From Rhodoplanes sp. Z2-YC6860 (GTDB lineage: Bacteria > Pseudomonadota > Alphaproteobacteria > Rhizobiales > Xanthobacteraceae), in assembly GCF_001579845.1 (NCBI RefSeq), contig NZ_CP007440.1:3804029-3868028 (forward strand): a stretch of DNA of 64,000 nt. Reading direction: 5' to 3'. The position numbers and the translations under genes were made by a program. Of this stretch, positions 38,142 to 45,693 are shown in pieces (the first letter of the stretch is position 1; each line of letters opens with the position of its first letter). The notes below the pieces were generated by a model that saw nothing but the letters and a program-made list of their open reading frames with translations, was not told the DNA's origin and did no database searches.

Positions 38142-38404
38142 GTCAGTTCAGCTGTCGGGTTCCGGCAGAATGAGGCGAATCACTTAAGCGTTGAACTATG
38201 CCACGGCCAGGGGCAGGAGGCTTTAGGGGGGCTTATCAACCGTTCAATGGGACGTCATGCCGCCGCGGCTCTTCACACACGGTTGCACCCGATACTGGCT
38301 AAACAACGGCATCCGCGATAAACAAACAGCCCGCAATGCGCGTGCCACGGGCCGCGGGAAGAAGGCGCCGCGTGGCGCCAAAATGGGTACTCCAGAAAGT
38401 CCAG

Positions 38405-38944
38405 ATGGACCTCGACCATTACGTCCAGCCCATCATCGAGTACGTCCGTCTGCATCAGGCCTGGGCCGCGCCGATCGTATTCGCGCTGTGCTTTGCCGAG
38501 TCGCTGGCTTTCATCTCGTTGCTGATTCCGGCCTGGGGCGTGCTGGTCGCGCTCGGCGCACTGATCAGCGCCAGCGGACTGAATTTCTGGCCGATCCTGG
38601 TGGCGGGTGCGGTCGGCGCGGCCCTTGGCGACTGGCTGTCCTATTGGGTCGGGCTCAAGCTCGAAGGCCGCGTCTACCACATGTGGCCGCTGTCGCAGCA
38701 CCCGAACCTGATCCCGGCGGGCGAAGACTTCATCAAGAAGTGGGGCGCGGCCGCGATCTTCATCGCGCGCTTCTCCGGCCCGCTGCGCGCCTCGGTGCCG
38801 ATCGTCGCCGGCGTGTTCGCGATGCCGTACTGGCGGTTTCAGATCGCCAATTTCAGTTCGGCGTTCATCTGGGCCGCGGTGCTTTTGTCGCTCGGCGATG
38901 TGACGTCGATGATGGTGAAGTGGGTCGTCGACAAGATCGGCTAG
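38405..38944 (+). CDS. DedA-family membrane protein
   Basis: A 179-residue inner-membrane protein of the DedA (VTT/SNARE-associated) family, members of which flip polyprenyl or phospholipids and support envelope homeostasis. Family marks are the acidic FAESLAFISLLIPAWGVL segment, ALGDWLSYWVG and the RFSGPLRASVPIVAG motif with its basic residues. ATG 38405 fits the family start; an in-frame ATG 23 codons earlier would add a Lys/Arg-rich stretch. No good ribosome-binding site is seen for either. The gene is divergent from parE. Confidence 0.88.
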   Translation: MDLDHYVQPIIEYVRLHQAWAAPIVFALCFAESLAFISLLIPAWGVLVALGALISASGLNFWPILVAGAVGAALGDWLSYWVGLKLEGRVYHMWPLSQHPNLIPAGEDFIKKWGAAAIFIARFSGPLRASVPIVAGVFAMPYWRFQIANFSSAFIWAAVLLSLGDVTSMMVKWVVDKIG

Positions 38945-38955
38945 GTTCCTCCATC

Positions 38956-38993
38956 GTCATCCGGACACGCGCTGGCGCGCGATCCGGAATGAC
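38956..38993. repeat. Short palindromic repeat of the GTCATYCCGG family
   Basis: GTCATCCGGA and TCCGGAATGAC flank a GC-rich centre, forming an imperfect hairpin just after the DedA stop. The outer ends match those of the longer element at the right end of the window. Confidence 0.7.
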
Positions 38994-39012
38994 ATTCGAA
39001 TAATTTGGCAGC

Positions 39013-39045
39013 TAAAAAAATTCTGCCGGGGACGAGCCCCGGCAG
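39013..39045 (-). terminator. Rho-independent terminator of the GlcG/HbpS-like gene
   Basis: CTGCCGGGG pairs exactly with CCCCGGCAG around a five-base loop; on the minus strand it runs into AATTTTTTT. It begins 27 bases after the stop. On the plus strand a TTTTTT some bases on may let it serve both ways. Confidence 0.9.
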
Positions 39046-39071
39046 AGCCGTATGGTTTTTTGCACTCGGAA

Positions 39072-39608
39072 TTACTTCAGTGCGGTAAGCCCGGCCTGCG
39101 AGATCGTGTCATCCTGCGATCCGGTGCCGCCGCTGACGCCGATCGCGCCGATGATCTTGCCGCCGACCACGATCGGGTTGCCGCCGCGCGAGGCGATCAC
39201 GTCGTCGAGCGTCGGCAGATAGGCGAAGAACGCACCCTTGCCGACCAGCCGCTCGAACACCACCGTCGGGCGGCGATAGCGTGCCGCGGTGCGCGCCTTG
39301 TGCTGCGAGATCGAAATCGAAGCGTATTGGCAATTGTCGTGCTTCTCGAAATAGACAAGGTCGCCCGTTGGGCCGACCACCGCGATGCACATGCCGCTCC
39401 AGTTGCGCTTTACCGTTTCGGCGACTGCCGCAGCGGCGACCTTCTTGGCGTCCTCCAGCGCGATCGGCGCGCCATAGGGCGTCGGATTCATGGCGTCCGG
39501 CACCGCTTCGTTCGGATTGTTCGGGTCAGGCGGCACCTGGGCAAACGCGCCCGAACTCATCACGAGCGCAACGCCGATTGCGCCAGCCAGCACACACAAA
39601 CTACGCAT
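39072..39608 (-). CDS. Secreted GlcG/HbpS-family haem-binding-like protein
   Basis: A 178-residue protein with a signal peptide (residues 1-23, cleavage after AFA). The GlcG/HbpS domain follows: LEDAKKVAAAAVAETVKRN, AVVGPTGDLVYFEKHDN, and near the end GGNPIVVGGKIIGAIGVSGG. HbpS of Streptomyces is an extracellular haem-binding redox sensor; GlcG homologues elsewhere have no proven role. ATG 39608 is chosen because GGGGAGG lies five bases upstream; a GTG one codon earlier is also open. It is a single-gene unit with its own terminator. Confidence 0.87.
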   Translation of the reverse strand: MRSLCVLAGAIGVALVMSSGAFAQVPPDPNNPNEAVPDAMNPTPYGAPIALEDAKKVAAAAVAETVKRNWSGMCIAVVGPTGDLVYFEKHDNCQYASISISQHKARTAARYRRPTVVFERLVGKGAFFAYLPTLDDVIASRGGNPIVVGGKIIGAIGVSGGTGSQDDTISQAGLTALK

Positions 39609-39815
39609 CACGACCTCCCCATAGTTGATTGATTTGCCTGCAAGGCAGTCCGCGACCTTTTGCGGCGCGAGACGGGCCGAAGCTTATCACTTCCGAACCG
39701 CGGCACTAGCGGTCTAACATGCGGGCATAACCGGACAGGGCGGGGCTGGCGGAGCTGGATTGAAGGGCAATCCGAACCGGCGATCGCAACAATGCCGGGC
39801 AGAGGGAGGCATACA

Positions 39816-40814
39816 ATGACGAAATTGACACGGCGCCATGTGCTTGCAGCCACCGCAGCGTTCGGCGCCAGCGCCGCCGCGGTGGGCATGCCGTCGACCG
39901 CGCGCGCGGCAGCGCCTGTTGCCGGCAAGCAGGTCGCAGGCTTTTATCGCTACAAGGTCGGCGACATCGAGGTGACGGTGGTCACCGACGGCGCCAACCG
40001 GCTGCCGGTGACCGATGCTTTCGTCACCAACGTCAAGAAGGAAGAGGTCAACGCTGCGCTTGCCGCCGCCTTCATGGAGCCGGGCTTCTTCATCGGCCCC
40101 TACAATCCGGTCGTGATCAACACCGGATCGAAACTCGCGCTGGTCGACACCGGTACGAGCGAGGCAGCGTTCGTTTCGAGCAAGGGCGCAACCGGTCAGC
40201 TGATGACCAATCTCGCCGCGGCCGGCATCGATGCCAACGCGATCGACACCGTGATCATCTCGCATTACCACGGCGATCACATCAACGGCCTGCTCAAGGC
40301 CGACAAGTCGCTGGCATTTCCGAACGCCGAGATCCTGGTGCCGGCCAACGAGCACCAGTACTACATGGACGATGGCAACATGAGCCGCGCACCCAAGGGC
40401 CGGATCGAAGACGTATTCAAGAACGTGCGGCGGGTGATCTCGGGTGACGTGCTGAAGCGGCTGCGCACCTACGAATGGGACAAGGAGGTGATTCCGGGTG
40501 TGCACGCGGTCGGCACGCCGGGGCATACGCCCGGCCACACCTCGCATGTGGTGTCGTCGGGCGCGGCGAAGGTCTATGTGCAAGCCGACGTCACGCACGC
40601 GCCGTATCTGTTCGCGCGCAATCCCGGCTGGCATGCGTTCTACGACCAGGATCCCGTGATGGCAGAGGCGACGCGGCGCAAGGTCTACGACATGCTGGTC
40701 GCCGAGAAGATGCTGGTGCAGGGCTTCCACTATCCGTTCCCGAGCGTGGCCCATGTCGAGAAGAGCGGCACCGGCTATCGGGAAATTCCGGTGCTCTGGA
40801 ACACCGCGCTCTGA
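39816..40814 (+). CDS. Metallo-beta-lactamase-fold hydrolase, Tat-exported
   Basis: A 332-residue zinc hydrolase. The N-terminus has a twin-arginine signal (LTRRHVLAATAAFGASA), with probable cleavage near residue 32. The HxHxDH zinc motif is ISHYHGDH with His150, His152, Asp154 and His155, and further ligands lie in GTPGHTPGHT. The family includes lactonases of the AHL type as well as many uncharacterised hydrolases. GAGGGAGG precedes ATG 39816. A close relative without the signal is encoded 65 bases downstream, so the pair arose by duplication. Confidence 0.9.
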   Translation: MTKLTRRHVLAATAAFGASAAAVGMPSTARAAAPVAGKQVAGFYRYKVGDIEVTVVTDGANRLPVTDAFVTNVKKEEVNAALAAAFMEPGFFIGPYNPVVINTGSKLALVDTGTSEAAFVSSKGATGQLMTNLAAAGIDANAIDTVIISHYHGDHINGLLKADKSLAFPNAEILVPANEHQYYMDDGNMSRAPKGRIEDVFKNVRRVISGDVLKRLRTYEWDKEVIPGVHAVGTPGHTPGHTSHVVSSGAAKVYVQADVTHAPYLFARNPGWHAFYDQDPVMAEATRRKVYDMLVAEKMLVQGFHYPFPSVAHVEKSGTGYREIPVLWNTAL

Positions 40815-40879
40815 AGTGCGCTTGCAACTGAAACCGGGGCCGCCCATGTTGGCGGCCTTCGTTTTTAGGAGAATGGGTA

Positions 40880-41752
40880 ATGGCCTCTGAAGTGCATCGT
40901 TACAAGATCGGCGACATTGAGGTTACGGTTCTGTCGGATGGTTTCCGGCAGGTACCGGTGAACGACAAGTATCTCGTCAATGCGAGTCCTGAGGAACTGG
41001 CCAAGGCGCTCGCCGCCGCGGGGCAGCCGACCGACAAGATGAAGAACACCTATTCGCCGATTGTGCTCACGACCGGCGGCAAGAAGGTGCTGTTCGACAC
41101 CGGTAACGGCGAGGCCGCCTCCATCGAGAGCAAAGGCGAGCGCGGCACGCTCAATGCCAATCTGCAAGCCGCCGGCATCGAGCGGAGCGCGATCGACGTG
41201 GTGGTGATCTCGCATTTCCACGCCGACCACGTGAACGGCCTGTTGATGCCCGACAACGCGCCGGCGTTTCCGAACGCCGAGATCAAGGTGCCGGAGGTCG
41301 AGTGGAAATTCTGGATGGACGACGGCGAGATGAGCCGCGCCTCCAAAGGGCGCATGACCGAGCTGTTCCAGAACAACCGCCGGGTGTTCGACACCTTGAA
41401 GCGCAAGGTCACGCCTTACGCCTGGGACAAGGAGGTGGTGCCCGGCGTCACCGCGGTCGGCACGCCCGGCCACAGCATCGGCCACACGTCGTTTATCGTC
41501 ACGTCGGGCGGCAAGACCGTCTATGTGCAGTCCGACGTCTGCAACAACTACGCGGTGTTCGCGCCGTATCCGGACTGGCACGGCTTCTTCGACCAGGACC
41601 CGCCCAAGGCCGCAGCGACCCGCAAGCGCGTCTACGACATGCTCGCGGCCGAGAAGCTGCCGGTGCAGGCCTATCATTTCCCGTTCCCGGCGCTGGCCCG
41701 GATCGAGAAGAACGGCAGCGGGTACAAGCCGAGCTTTATGAATTCGATCTAG
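40880..41752 (+). CDS. Metallo-beta-lactamase-fold hydrolase, cytoplasmic paralogue
   Basis: A 290-residue zinc hydrolase with the motif ISHFHADH (His112, His114, Asp116, His117) and GTPGHSIGHTSF further on. It matches the preceding protein along most of its length, for example HRYKIGDIEVTVLSDG against FYRYKVGDIEVTVVTDG, and MDDGEMSRASKGRM against MDDGNMSRAPKGRI. It lacks any signal sequence, so the same kind of reaction would happen inside the cell. A good GGAG precedes the ATG at 40880. Substrate unknown. Confidence 0.9.
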   Translation: MASEVHRYKIGDIEVTVLSDGFRQVPVNDKYLVNASPEELAKALAAAGQPTDKMKNTYSPIVLTTGGKKVLFDTGNGEAASIESKGERGTLNANLQAAGIERSAIDVVVISHFHADHVNGLLMPDNAPAFPNAEIKVPEVEWKFWMDDGEMSRASKGRMTELFQNNRRVFDTLKRKVTPYAWDKEVVPGVTAVGTPGHSIGHTSFIVTSGGKTVYVQSDVCNNYAVFAPYPDWHGFFDQDPPKAAATRKRVYDMLAAEKLPVQAYHFPFPALARIEKNGSGYKPSFMNSI

Positions 41753-41781
41753 CGGGGGATGGCGTAACTCTCTCCCCACAT

Positions 41782-41909
41782 GTCCCGGACGCCGTGCGGC
41801 GCGAAGTGCCGCACTGCTGATCCGGGACCGTTACGCACACCGCCTTTGGAACGGTCCCGGGTCTGCGTCGCATCACTTCACTGCGTTCGTGCTGCGCCGC
41901 GCCTGGGAC
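41782..41909. repeat. Composite palindromic repeat between convergent genes
   Basis: A first hairpin runs from GTCCCGGACGCCG to ATCCGGGAC (41782-41828), a second from AACGGTCCCGGG to GCCTGGGAC (41850-41909), each with internal GCGGCGCG/TGCCGC or CTGCGTCGCA/TGCTGCGCCGC pairings. This is the form of the CGGTCCCGGGTCTGCG-type intergenic repeats of Bradyrhizobium-like genomes. Confidence 0.75.
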
Positions 41910-41939
41910 ACGCCGCTGCAGCGCCGGGTGCATCGTTGC

Positions 41940-42923
41940 TCAATCAATCTTGATGCCGACCGATTTGATCACCGAGCTCCACTTGGCGATTTCCGATTTC
42001 AGGAGCTTGCCGAGCGCTTCGGGCGAAGAACCTTCGGCGACGTAGCCGTTCTTGGCGAGTCTGTCCTTGATCTCCGCATCGGCAAGTGCCGCCGTGGTGT
42101 CGGCGCTGATCTTGCGGATGATCGGAGGCGGCGACTTTGCTGGCACGAACAGCGCCTGCCATGCCGTCACGTCGTAGCCCGGCACGCCGGACTCGGCGAT
42201 GGTCGGCACATCCGGCGCGGCCGCATCCCGTTTGGATCCGGTCGTGCCCAGCACGTGAACCTGTCCCGATCGCGCATAGGACAGCAACGAGCCGCTGCCG
42301 AAATAGCAGTCCACACGACCCGGCAGAAGATCGGCGAATGCCGGCGACGCTCCGCGATAGGGAATGTGTGTCATCTGGATGCCGGCCATTTGCAGGAACA
42401 GCATCTCGGCCAGGAACGGCGCGCTGCCGGTGCCGGGCGACGCGATCGTCAGCTTGCCGGAGCGGGATCGCGCGTAGTCTATGAACTCCCTCATCGAATG
42501 CGCGGGAGAAGAGTTCGGCACGAAGACGAAATAGGCCAGCTCCGTGACCAACGAGACCGGAGCAAAATCCGCGACCGGATCGTAGCTCAGCGAGCGGTAG
42601 AGGCTGGTGTTTACGGCGAGCGACGCCGTGGCGAACAACACCGTGTAGCCGTCGGGCTCGGCGTTCGCGACGTACTCGTTGCCGATATTGGTGCCGGCGC
42701 CGCCCTTATTCTCGACGACGACTTGCTGGCCCCACATCTTCGAAAGCTTTTCACCAAGCATGCGTGCGACGATGTCGGTCGGCCCGCCGGCGGCGACAGG
42801 CACGATGAAGCGTACCGGCTTGTTCGGATAGTCGGTGCTTCCGGCGCGGCCGCGCCGCACGAGGACACTCGGCGCAACAACCTGCGCGGCAGACAGCGCA
42901 ATCAAGCGGCGACGGGTCAGCAT
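41940..42923 (-). CDS. Bug/TctC-family periplasmic solute-binding protein
   Basis: A 327-residue orphan receptor. The N-terminus LTRRRLIALSAAQVVAPSVL is an Arg-rich export signal that could be used by Tat, with cleavage near residue 28. The family start PVRFIVPVAAGGPTDIVARM is followed by NKGGAGTNIGNEYV and PDGYTVLFA. It should bind a carboxylate ligand. GAGGG precedes ATG 42923. It is the third such receptor in the window and differs clearly from the other two, so the three presumably bind different compounds. No transporter membrane genes are near. Confidence 0.92.
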   Translation of the reverse strand: MLTRRRLIALSAAQVVAPSVLVRRGRAGSTDYPNKPVRFIVPVAAGGPTDIVARMLGEKLSKMWGQQVVVENKGGAGTNIGNEYVANAEPDGYTVLFATASLAVNTSLYRSLSYDPVADFAPVSLVTELAYFVFVPNSSPAHSMREFIDYARSRSGKLTIASPGTGSAPFLAEMLFLQMAGIQMTHIPYRGASPAFADLLPGRVDCYFGSGSLLSYARSGQVHVLGTTGSKRDAAAPDVPTIAESGVPGYDVTAWQALFVPAKSPPPIIRKISADTTAALADAEIKDRLAKNGYVAEGSSPEALGKLLKSEIAKWSSVIKSVGIKID

Positions 42924-43236
42924 TGGCAGCCCTCGCGATCTCGATTTTGGTATTTTACTCCCCGGCCAGAACCGGCCCGATGGGCAAAAAGGTCGCGCCC
43001 GCCGCCGGTTCTGCCGGCTGCCGGTCTTGCGCGGAGGGAACCGAGCCGCTATATCGCCGCCCGATGACCCTGACCGTGACCATCAACCGTCCGCGCCGCC
43101 GCCGTCACACGATTTCGGCGTGCGCCTGATATTGTCTGCGCCGCCGGATCAGGGCCCGCGGCGTCTTTCCTGAAAATCTCCGCGGTACTGGCCTCGATCC
43201 GGCGGTCCTTGAACGACCGAATAAAGGATTGAGACC
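42924..43236. other. 313-base interval ahead of argC
   Basis: Holds the divergent start regions of the Bug receptor and argC. The only item of note is a 21-codon Arg-rich ORF followed by a weak hairpin (listed separately). No promoter elements could be named with confidence. Confidence 0.5.
43064..43129 (+). CDS. 21-residue Arg-rich ORF upstream of argC, possible leader peptide
   Basis: ATG at 43064 opens a 21-codon frame whose middle reads NRPRRRRH: five Arg within six residues. It ends at TGA 43127-43129, 107 bases before argC. CGCCGC at 43139-43144 can pair with GCGGCG at 43158-43163, followed by TCTTTCC; the Arg codons contain the same CGCCGC and could compete for the second arm. No ribosome-binding site is seen close to the ATG, and Arg codons are frequent by chance in GC-rich DNA, so coding is uncertain. 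Confidence 0.25.
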   Translation: MTLTVTINRPRRRRHTISACA

Positions 43237-44307
43237 ATGGCTGCGAATGACACTGCGAAAGCCAAAGTCGGCGTGCTTGGCGCGTCGGGCTACACCGGCG
43301 CCGAGCTGGTGCGGCTGCTGCTGCGCCATCCGAAGGTCGAGCTCGTGCTGCTCACCGCCGACCGCAAGGCCGGGCGGGAGATGGCCTCGGTGTTTCCGCA
43401 GTTCGCGCCGTTCAAGCTGCCGACGCTGGTGTCGATCGAGAGCATCGACTGGGCCAAGGCCGGCCTCGATCTGGCGTTCTGCGCGCTGCCGCACGCCACC
43501 ACCCAGAAGGTACTGAAGGAGCTTCTCGCCAAGGCGCCGAACACCAAGGTGGTCGACCTCTCGGCCGACTTCCGGCTCCACGACACCAAAGCCTATGCGA
43601 AGTGGTACGGCCACGAGCACCATGCGCCGGAGCTGCAGAAGGAGGCGGTGTACGGTCTGGTCGAGATCCACCGCGAAGCCATCAAGAAGGCGCGGCTTGT
43701 CGCCAATCCGGGCTGCTACACGAGCTGCGCCCAGCTCGCGGTGACGCCGCTGCTCAAGGCCAAGCAGATCGTGCCGGACGAGATCGTGATCGACGCCAAG
43801 TCCGGCATGACCGGGGCGGGGCGATCCGCGAAAGAGGAGATGCTGTTCTCCGAGGTGTCGGAGGGCTTCAACGCCTATGGCGTCGGCCATCACCGGCATA
43901 TGGCCGAGCTCGACCAGGAGTTCTCGCTCGCCGCCGGCCGCGAGGTGATCCCGACCTTCACGCCGCATCTGCTGCCGATGAATCGCGGTATCCTGTCGAC
44001 GATCTATTTGCGTTGTGTGCCAGGGGCTTCGGTCGAGGACCTTCATGCGACGCTGTTAAAGTTTTACGCGAGCGAGCCGTTCGTTCATGTGCTTCCGTTC
44101 GGCCAGACGCCGCACACAAGGCATGTGCGCGGCTCCAACATGACCTTCATCGGGGTCGCAAAAGACCGGGTGCCCGGGCGCGCGATTGTCGTCTCGGTGC
44201 TCGACAACCTGGTGAAGGGCGCCTCCGGTCAGGCGGTGCAAAATATGAACCTGGTGCTCGGCTATCCTGAGCAAATGGGCATCGAGCAGATCGCGTTGTT
44301 TCCGTAG
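43237..44307 (+). CDS. argC: N-acetyl-gamma-glutamyl-phosphate reductase
   Basis: A 356-residue enzyme for the third step of arginine synthesis: NADPH-dependent reduction of N-acetylglutamyl phosphate to the semialdehyde. The nucleotide-binding GASGYTGAELVRLLLRHP at the N-terminus and the active-site Cys160 in NPGCYTS mark the long, type 1 form. SGMTGAGRSA and the catalytic His region VGHHRH are intact. AAGGA precedes ATG 43237. In many Hyphomicrobiales argC follows rplM-rpsI; that context is missing here. The next gene begins nine bases after the stop. Confidence 0.97.
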   Translation: MAANDTAKAKVGVLGASGYTGAELVRLLLRHPKVELVLLTADRKAGREMASVFPQFAPFKLPTLVSIESIDWAKAGLDLAFCALPHATTQKVLKELLAKAPNTKVVDLSADFRLHDTKAYAKWYGHEHHAPELQKEAVYGLVEIHREAIKKARLVANPGCYTSCAQLAVTPLLKAKQIVPDEIVIDAKSGMTGAGRSAKEEMLFSEVSEGFNAYGVGHHRHMAELDQEFSLAAGREVIPTFTPHLLPMNRGILSTIYLRCVPGASVEDLHATLLKFYASEPFVHVLPFGQTPHTRHVRGSNMTFIGVAKDRVPGRAIVVSVLDNLVKGASGQAVQNMNLVLGYPEQMGIEQIALFP

Positions 44308-44315
44308 AGGTCCGC

Positions 44316-44600
44316 ATGAAGACGCTTTGCCTGATGGCGTGCGCGGTATTCATGGCCTTGGCCGCCACATCGGTCAGGGCCGGCGACTTCTCGGTGATCC
44401 GCTTCAAGGACGGCTCGTGCCAAATCTGGGAAAAGGCGGACGGCCCGCCGCCGCGGCGGCACGGTGGATACGTCAGGCTCGAGCGCAACTTCGTCACCTG
44501 GGCCGAGGCGTTGGCGTCGATGAACGGGCTGCACACCCAGGGTCAGTGCGGCTCGATCGGCTCGCTTCAGCGCCCGAGCTTTTCGCTGTTCCCGCGATAG
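44316..44600 (+). CDS. Small secreted protein with CQIW motif
   Basis: A 94-residue protein with a signal peptide (residues 1-22, cleavage after VRA). The mature part of about 70 residues has two Cys, in GSCQIWEKADGPPP and HTQGQCG, that could form a disulfide. It is clearly related to the product encoded at 45250-45627, sharing V-I/V-R, G-x-CQIW, A-x-GPPP, and MNGL-x(5)-CG. I know no named function. AGAGG precedes the ATG and it starts nine bases after argC, so it may ride on the argC transcript. Confidence 0.75.
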   Translation: MKTLCLMACAVFMALAATSVRAGDFSVIRFKDGSCQIWEKADGPPPRRHGGYVRLERNFVTWAEALASMNGLHTQGQCGSIGSLQRPSFSLFPR

Positions 44601-44601
44601 C

Positions 44602-44629
44602 GTCCGGCGGCGGCAATCCGCCGCCGGAC
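44602..44629. terminator. Hairpin between convergent genes
   Basis: GTCCGGCGGCGG pairs exactly with CCGCCGCCGGAC around CAAT. It lies between the convergent stops at 44600 and 44637. There is no T run on either side, so termination would be weak or Rho-assisted. Confidence 0.5.
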
Positions 44630-44636
44630 AGAACCA

Positions 44637-45035
44637 TCAGCCCGCCCCAAGAATCTCCTTCACCAGAATGATCTGTGCGACCCAGCCGCCGGTGAAGGCC
44701 AGCGTGCGAAGGAGCGGGATGCCGGCGGTGTACACCACCACGTGCGCAAGCCTGCACCAGAAATAGAACGCGCAGGCGAACGCGGTCGCGCCGGTGTGAA
44801 TGTTCAACTCGTGCGTGACCAGCACCAGCGGTACGAACACCACCAGATTTTCCACCGCGTTGGTGTGCGCGGCGATCATCCGCTCTGCCCAGGCCGATTG
44901 CGGCTTGTCGTTGGGCGACGGATTGGCGGTGGCGCCGGCAACGCCGCGAACCATAATGCGGTCGAGAATGTAGGGCACCCAAAGGATGGCCGTCATCGCG
45001 GCCGTCAGAGTCAGCCAGTACAGTTCCTTGGACAT
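44637..45035 (-). CDS. MAPEG-family membrane protein
   Basis: A 132-residue membrane protein with four hydrophobic helices. The segments ERMIAAHTNAVENLVVFVPL and ACAFYFWCRLAHVVVYTAGI (with Arg-x-x-H-x-x-x-Y) are characteristic of the MAPEG superfamily, eukaryotic members of which are glutathione transferases and eicosanoid enzymes; bacterial members have mostly unknown substrates. ATG 45035 is preceded by GGGGAG and matches the family start; the frame runs on upstream over non-coding sequence. It is flanked by two related small secreted proteins on the other strand. Confidence 0.87.
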   Translation of the reverse strand: MSKELYWLTLTAAMTAILWVPYILDRIMVRGVAGATANPSPNDKPQSAWAERMIAAHTNAVENLVVFVPLVLVTHELNIHTGATAFACAFYFWCRLAHVVVYTAGIPLLRTLAFTGGWVAQIILVKEILGAG

Positions 45036-45249
45036 GGTTTTCTCCCCGGCGGCGCTGTTGCTGTGCTTGATGTGGGACAGCCTGTTCGCCGCCGGGATCG
45101 ATGATAGCGCCAGCGTCTGCCGACTGGTTTGGCCGTCCGTGCCAACGCACAAAAGACTTCGTGAAGGAAAAACCGGCGGTTCGCGCCGTCCCGGCGGCGA
45201 GGTATATTGTCCGCGCCGGTTATTCGGCGTGTTTGAAGAGGGGCTTATT

Positions 45250-45627
45250 ATGAAAAAGCTGAGCTTGATTGCGTGTGTTGCTTTCGCGGCGTTCGCGGCC
45301 ACGTCGGCCAAGGCCGACGTCACAGTGGTCCGCTGGAACAGCGGCATGTGCCAGATCTGGGACAATGCGGCAGGCCCGCCGCCGTGGCCGACGGGAGAAT
45401 TTGTCATGGTCGCGGGCGGCTTTCCCGACTGGGGCGCGGCCACGGCTGGGATGAACGGACTCTACGCCGCGGGCAAGTGCGGCTGGGCCGCGGTGGCTCC
45501 GGCTCCTCAACCGGTGTTCGCTCCGCCGCCTCCACAGCCGGTGCTGGCTCCGCCGCCGCTGCTGATCCCGCCCGCTCCGGAGCCCTGGGTTCTGCCTCCG
45601 CCGCCCTGGGCTGTTCCCCAGCGCTGA
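45250..45627 (+). CDS. Small secreted CQIW-motif protein with Pro-rich tail
   Basis: A 125-residue protein with a signal peptide (residues 1-22, cleavage after AKA). The mature domain repeats the pattern of the 94-residue protein at 44316: VVRWNSGMCQIWDNAAGPPP, a central W-x-x-A-x-x-G segment and MNGLYAAGKCG. After it comes a tail of about 45 residues rich in Pro, Ala and Val with APPPPQPVLAPPP-like units, absent in the other. It may be cell-wall or envelope associated. GAAGAGGGG precedes the ATG, and a strong terminator follows. Confidence 0.75.
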   Translation: MKKLSLIACVAFAAFAATSAKADVTVVRWNSGMCQIWDNAAGPPPWPTGEFVMVAGGFPDWGAATAGMNGLYAAGKCGWAAVAPAPQPVFAPPPPQPVLAPPPLLIPPAPEPWVLPPPPWAVPQR

Positions 45628-45647
45628 ACGGCGCGCTTGAAAGCAAG

Positions 45648-45676
45648 ACGCCGGCGGACGACCGCCGGCGTTTTTT
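45648..45676 (+). terminator. Rho-independent terminator
   Basis: ACGCCGGCGG pairs exactly with CCGCCGGCGT around ACGA, followed by TTTTT, 20 bases after the stop of the CQIW/Pro-rich gene. Confidence 0.92.
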
Positions 45677-45693
45677 GTTGAGGCGCCGTCGTG

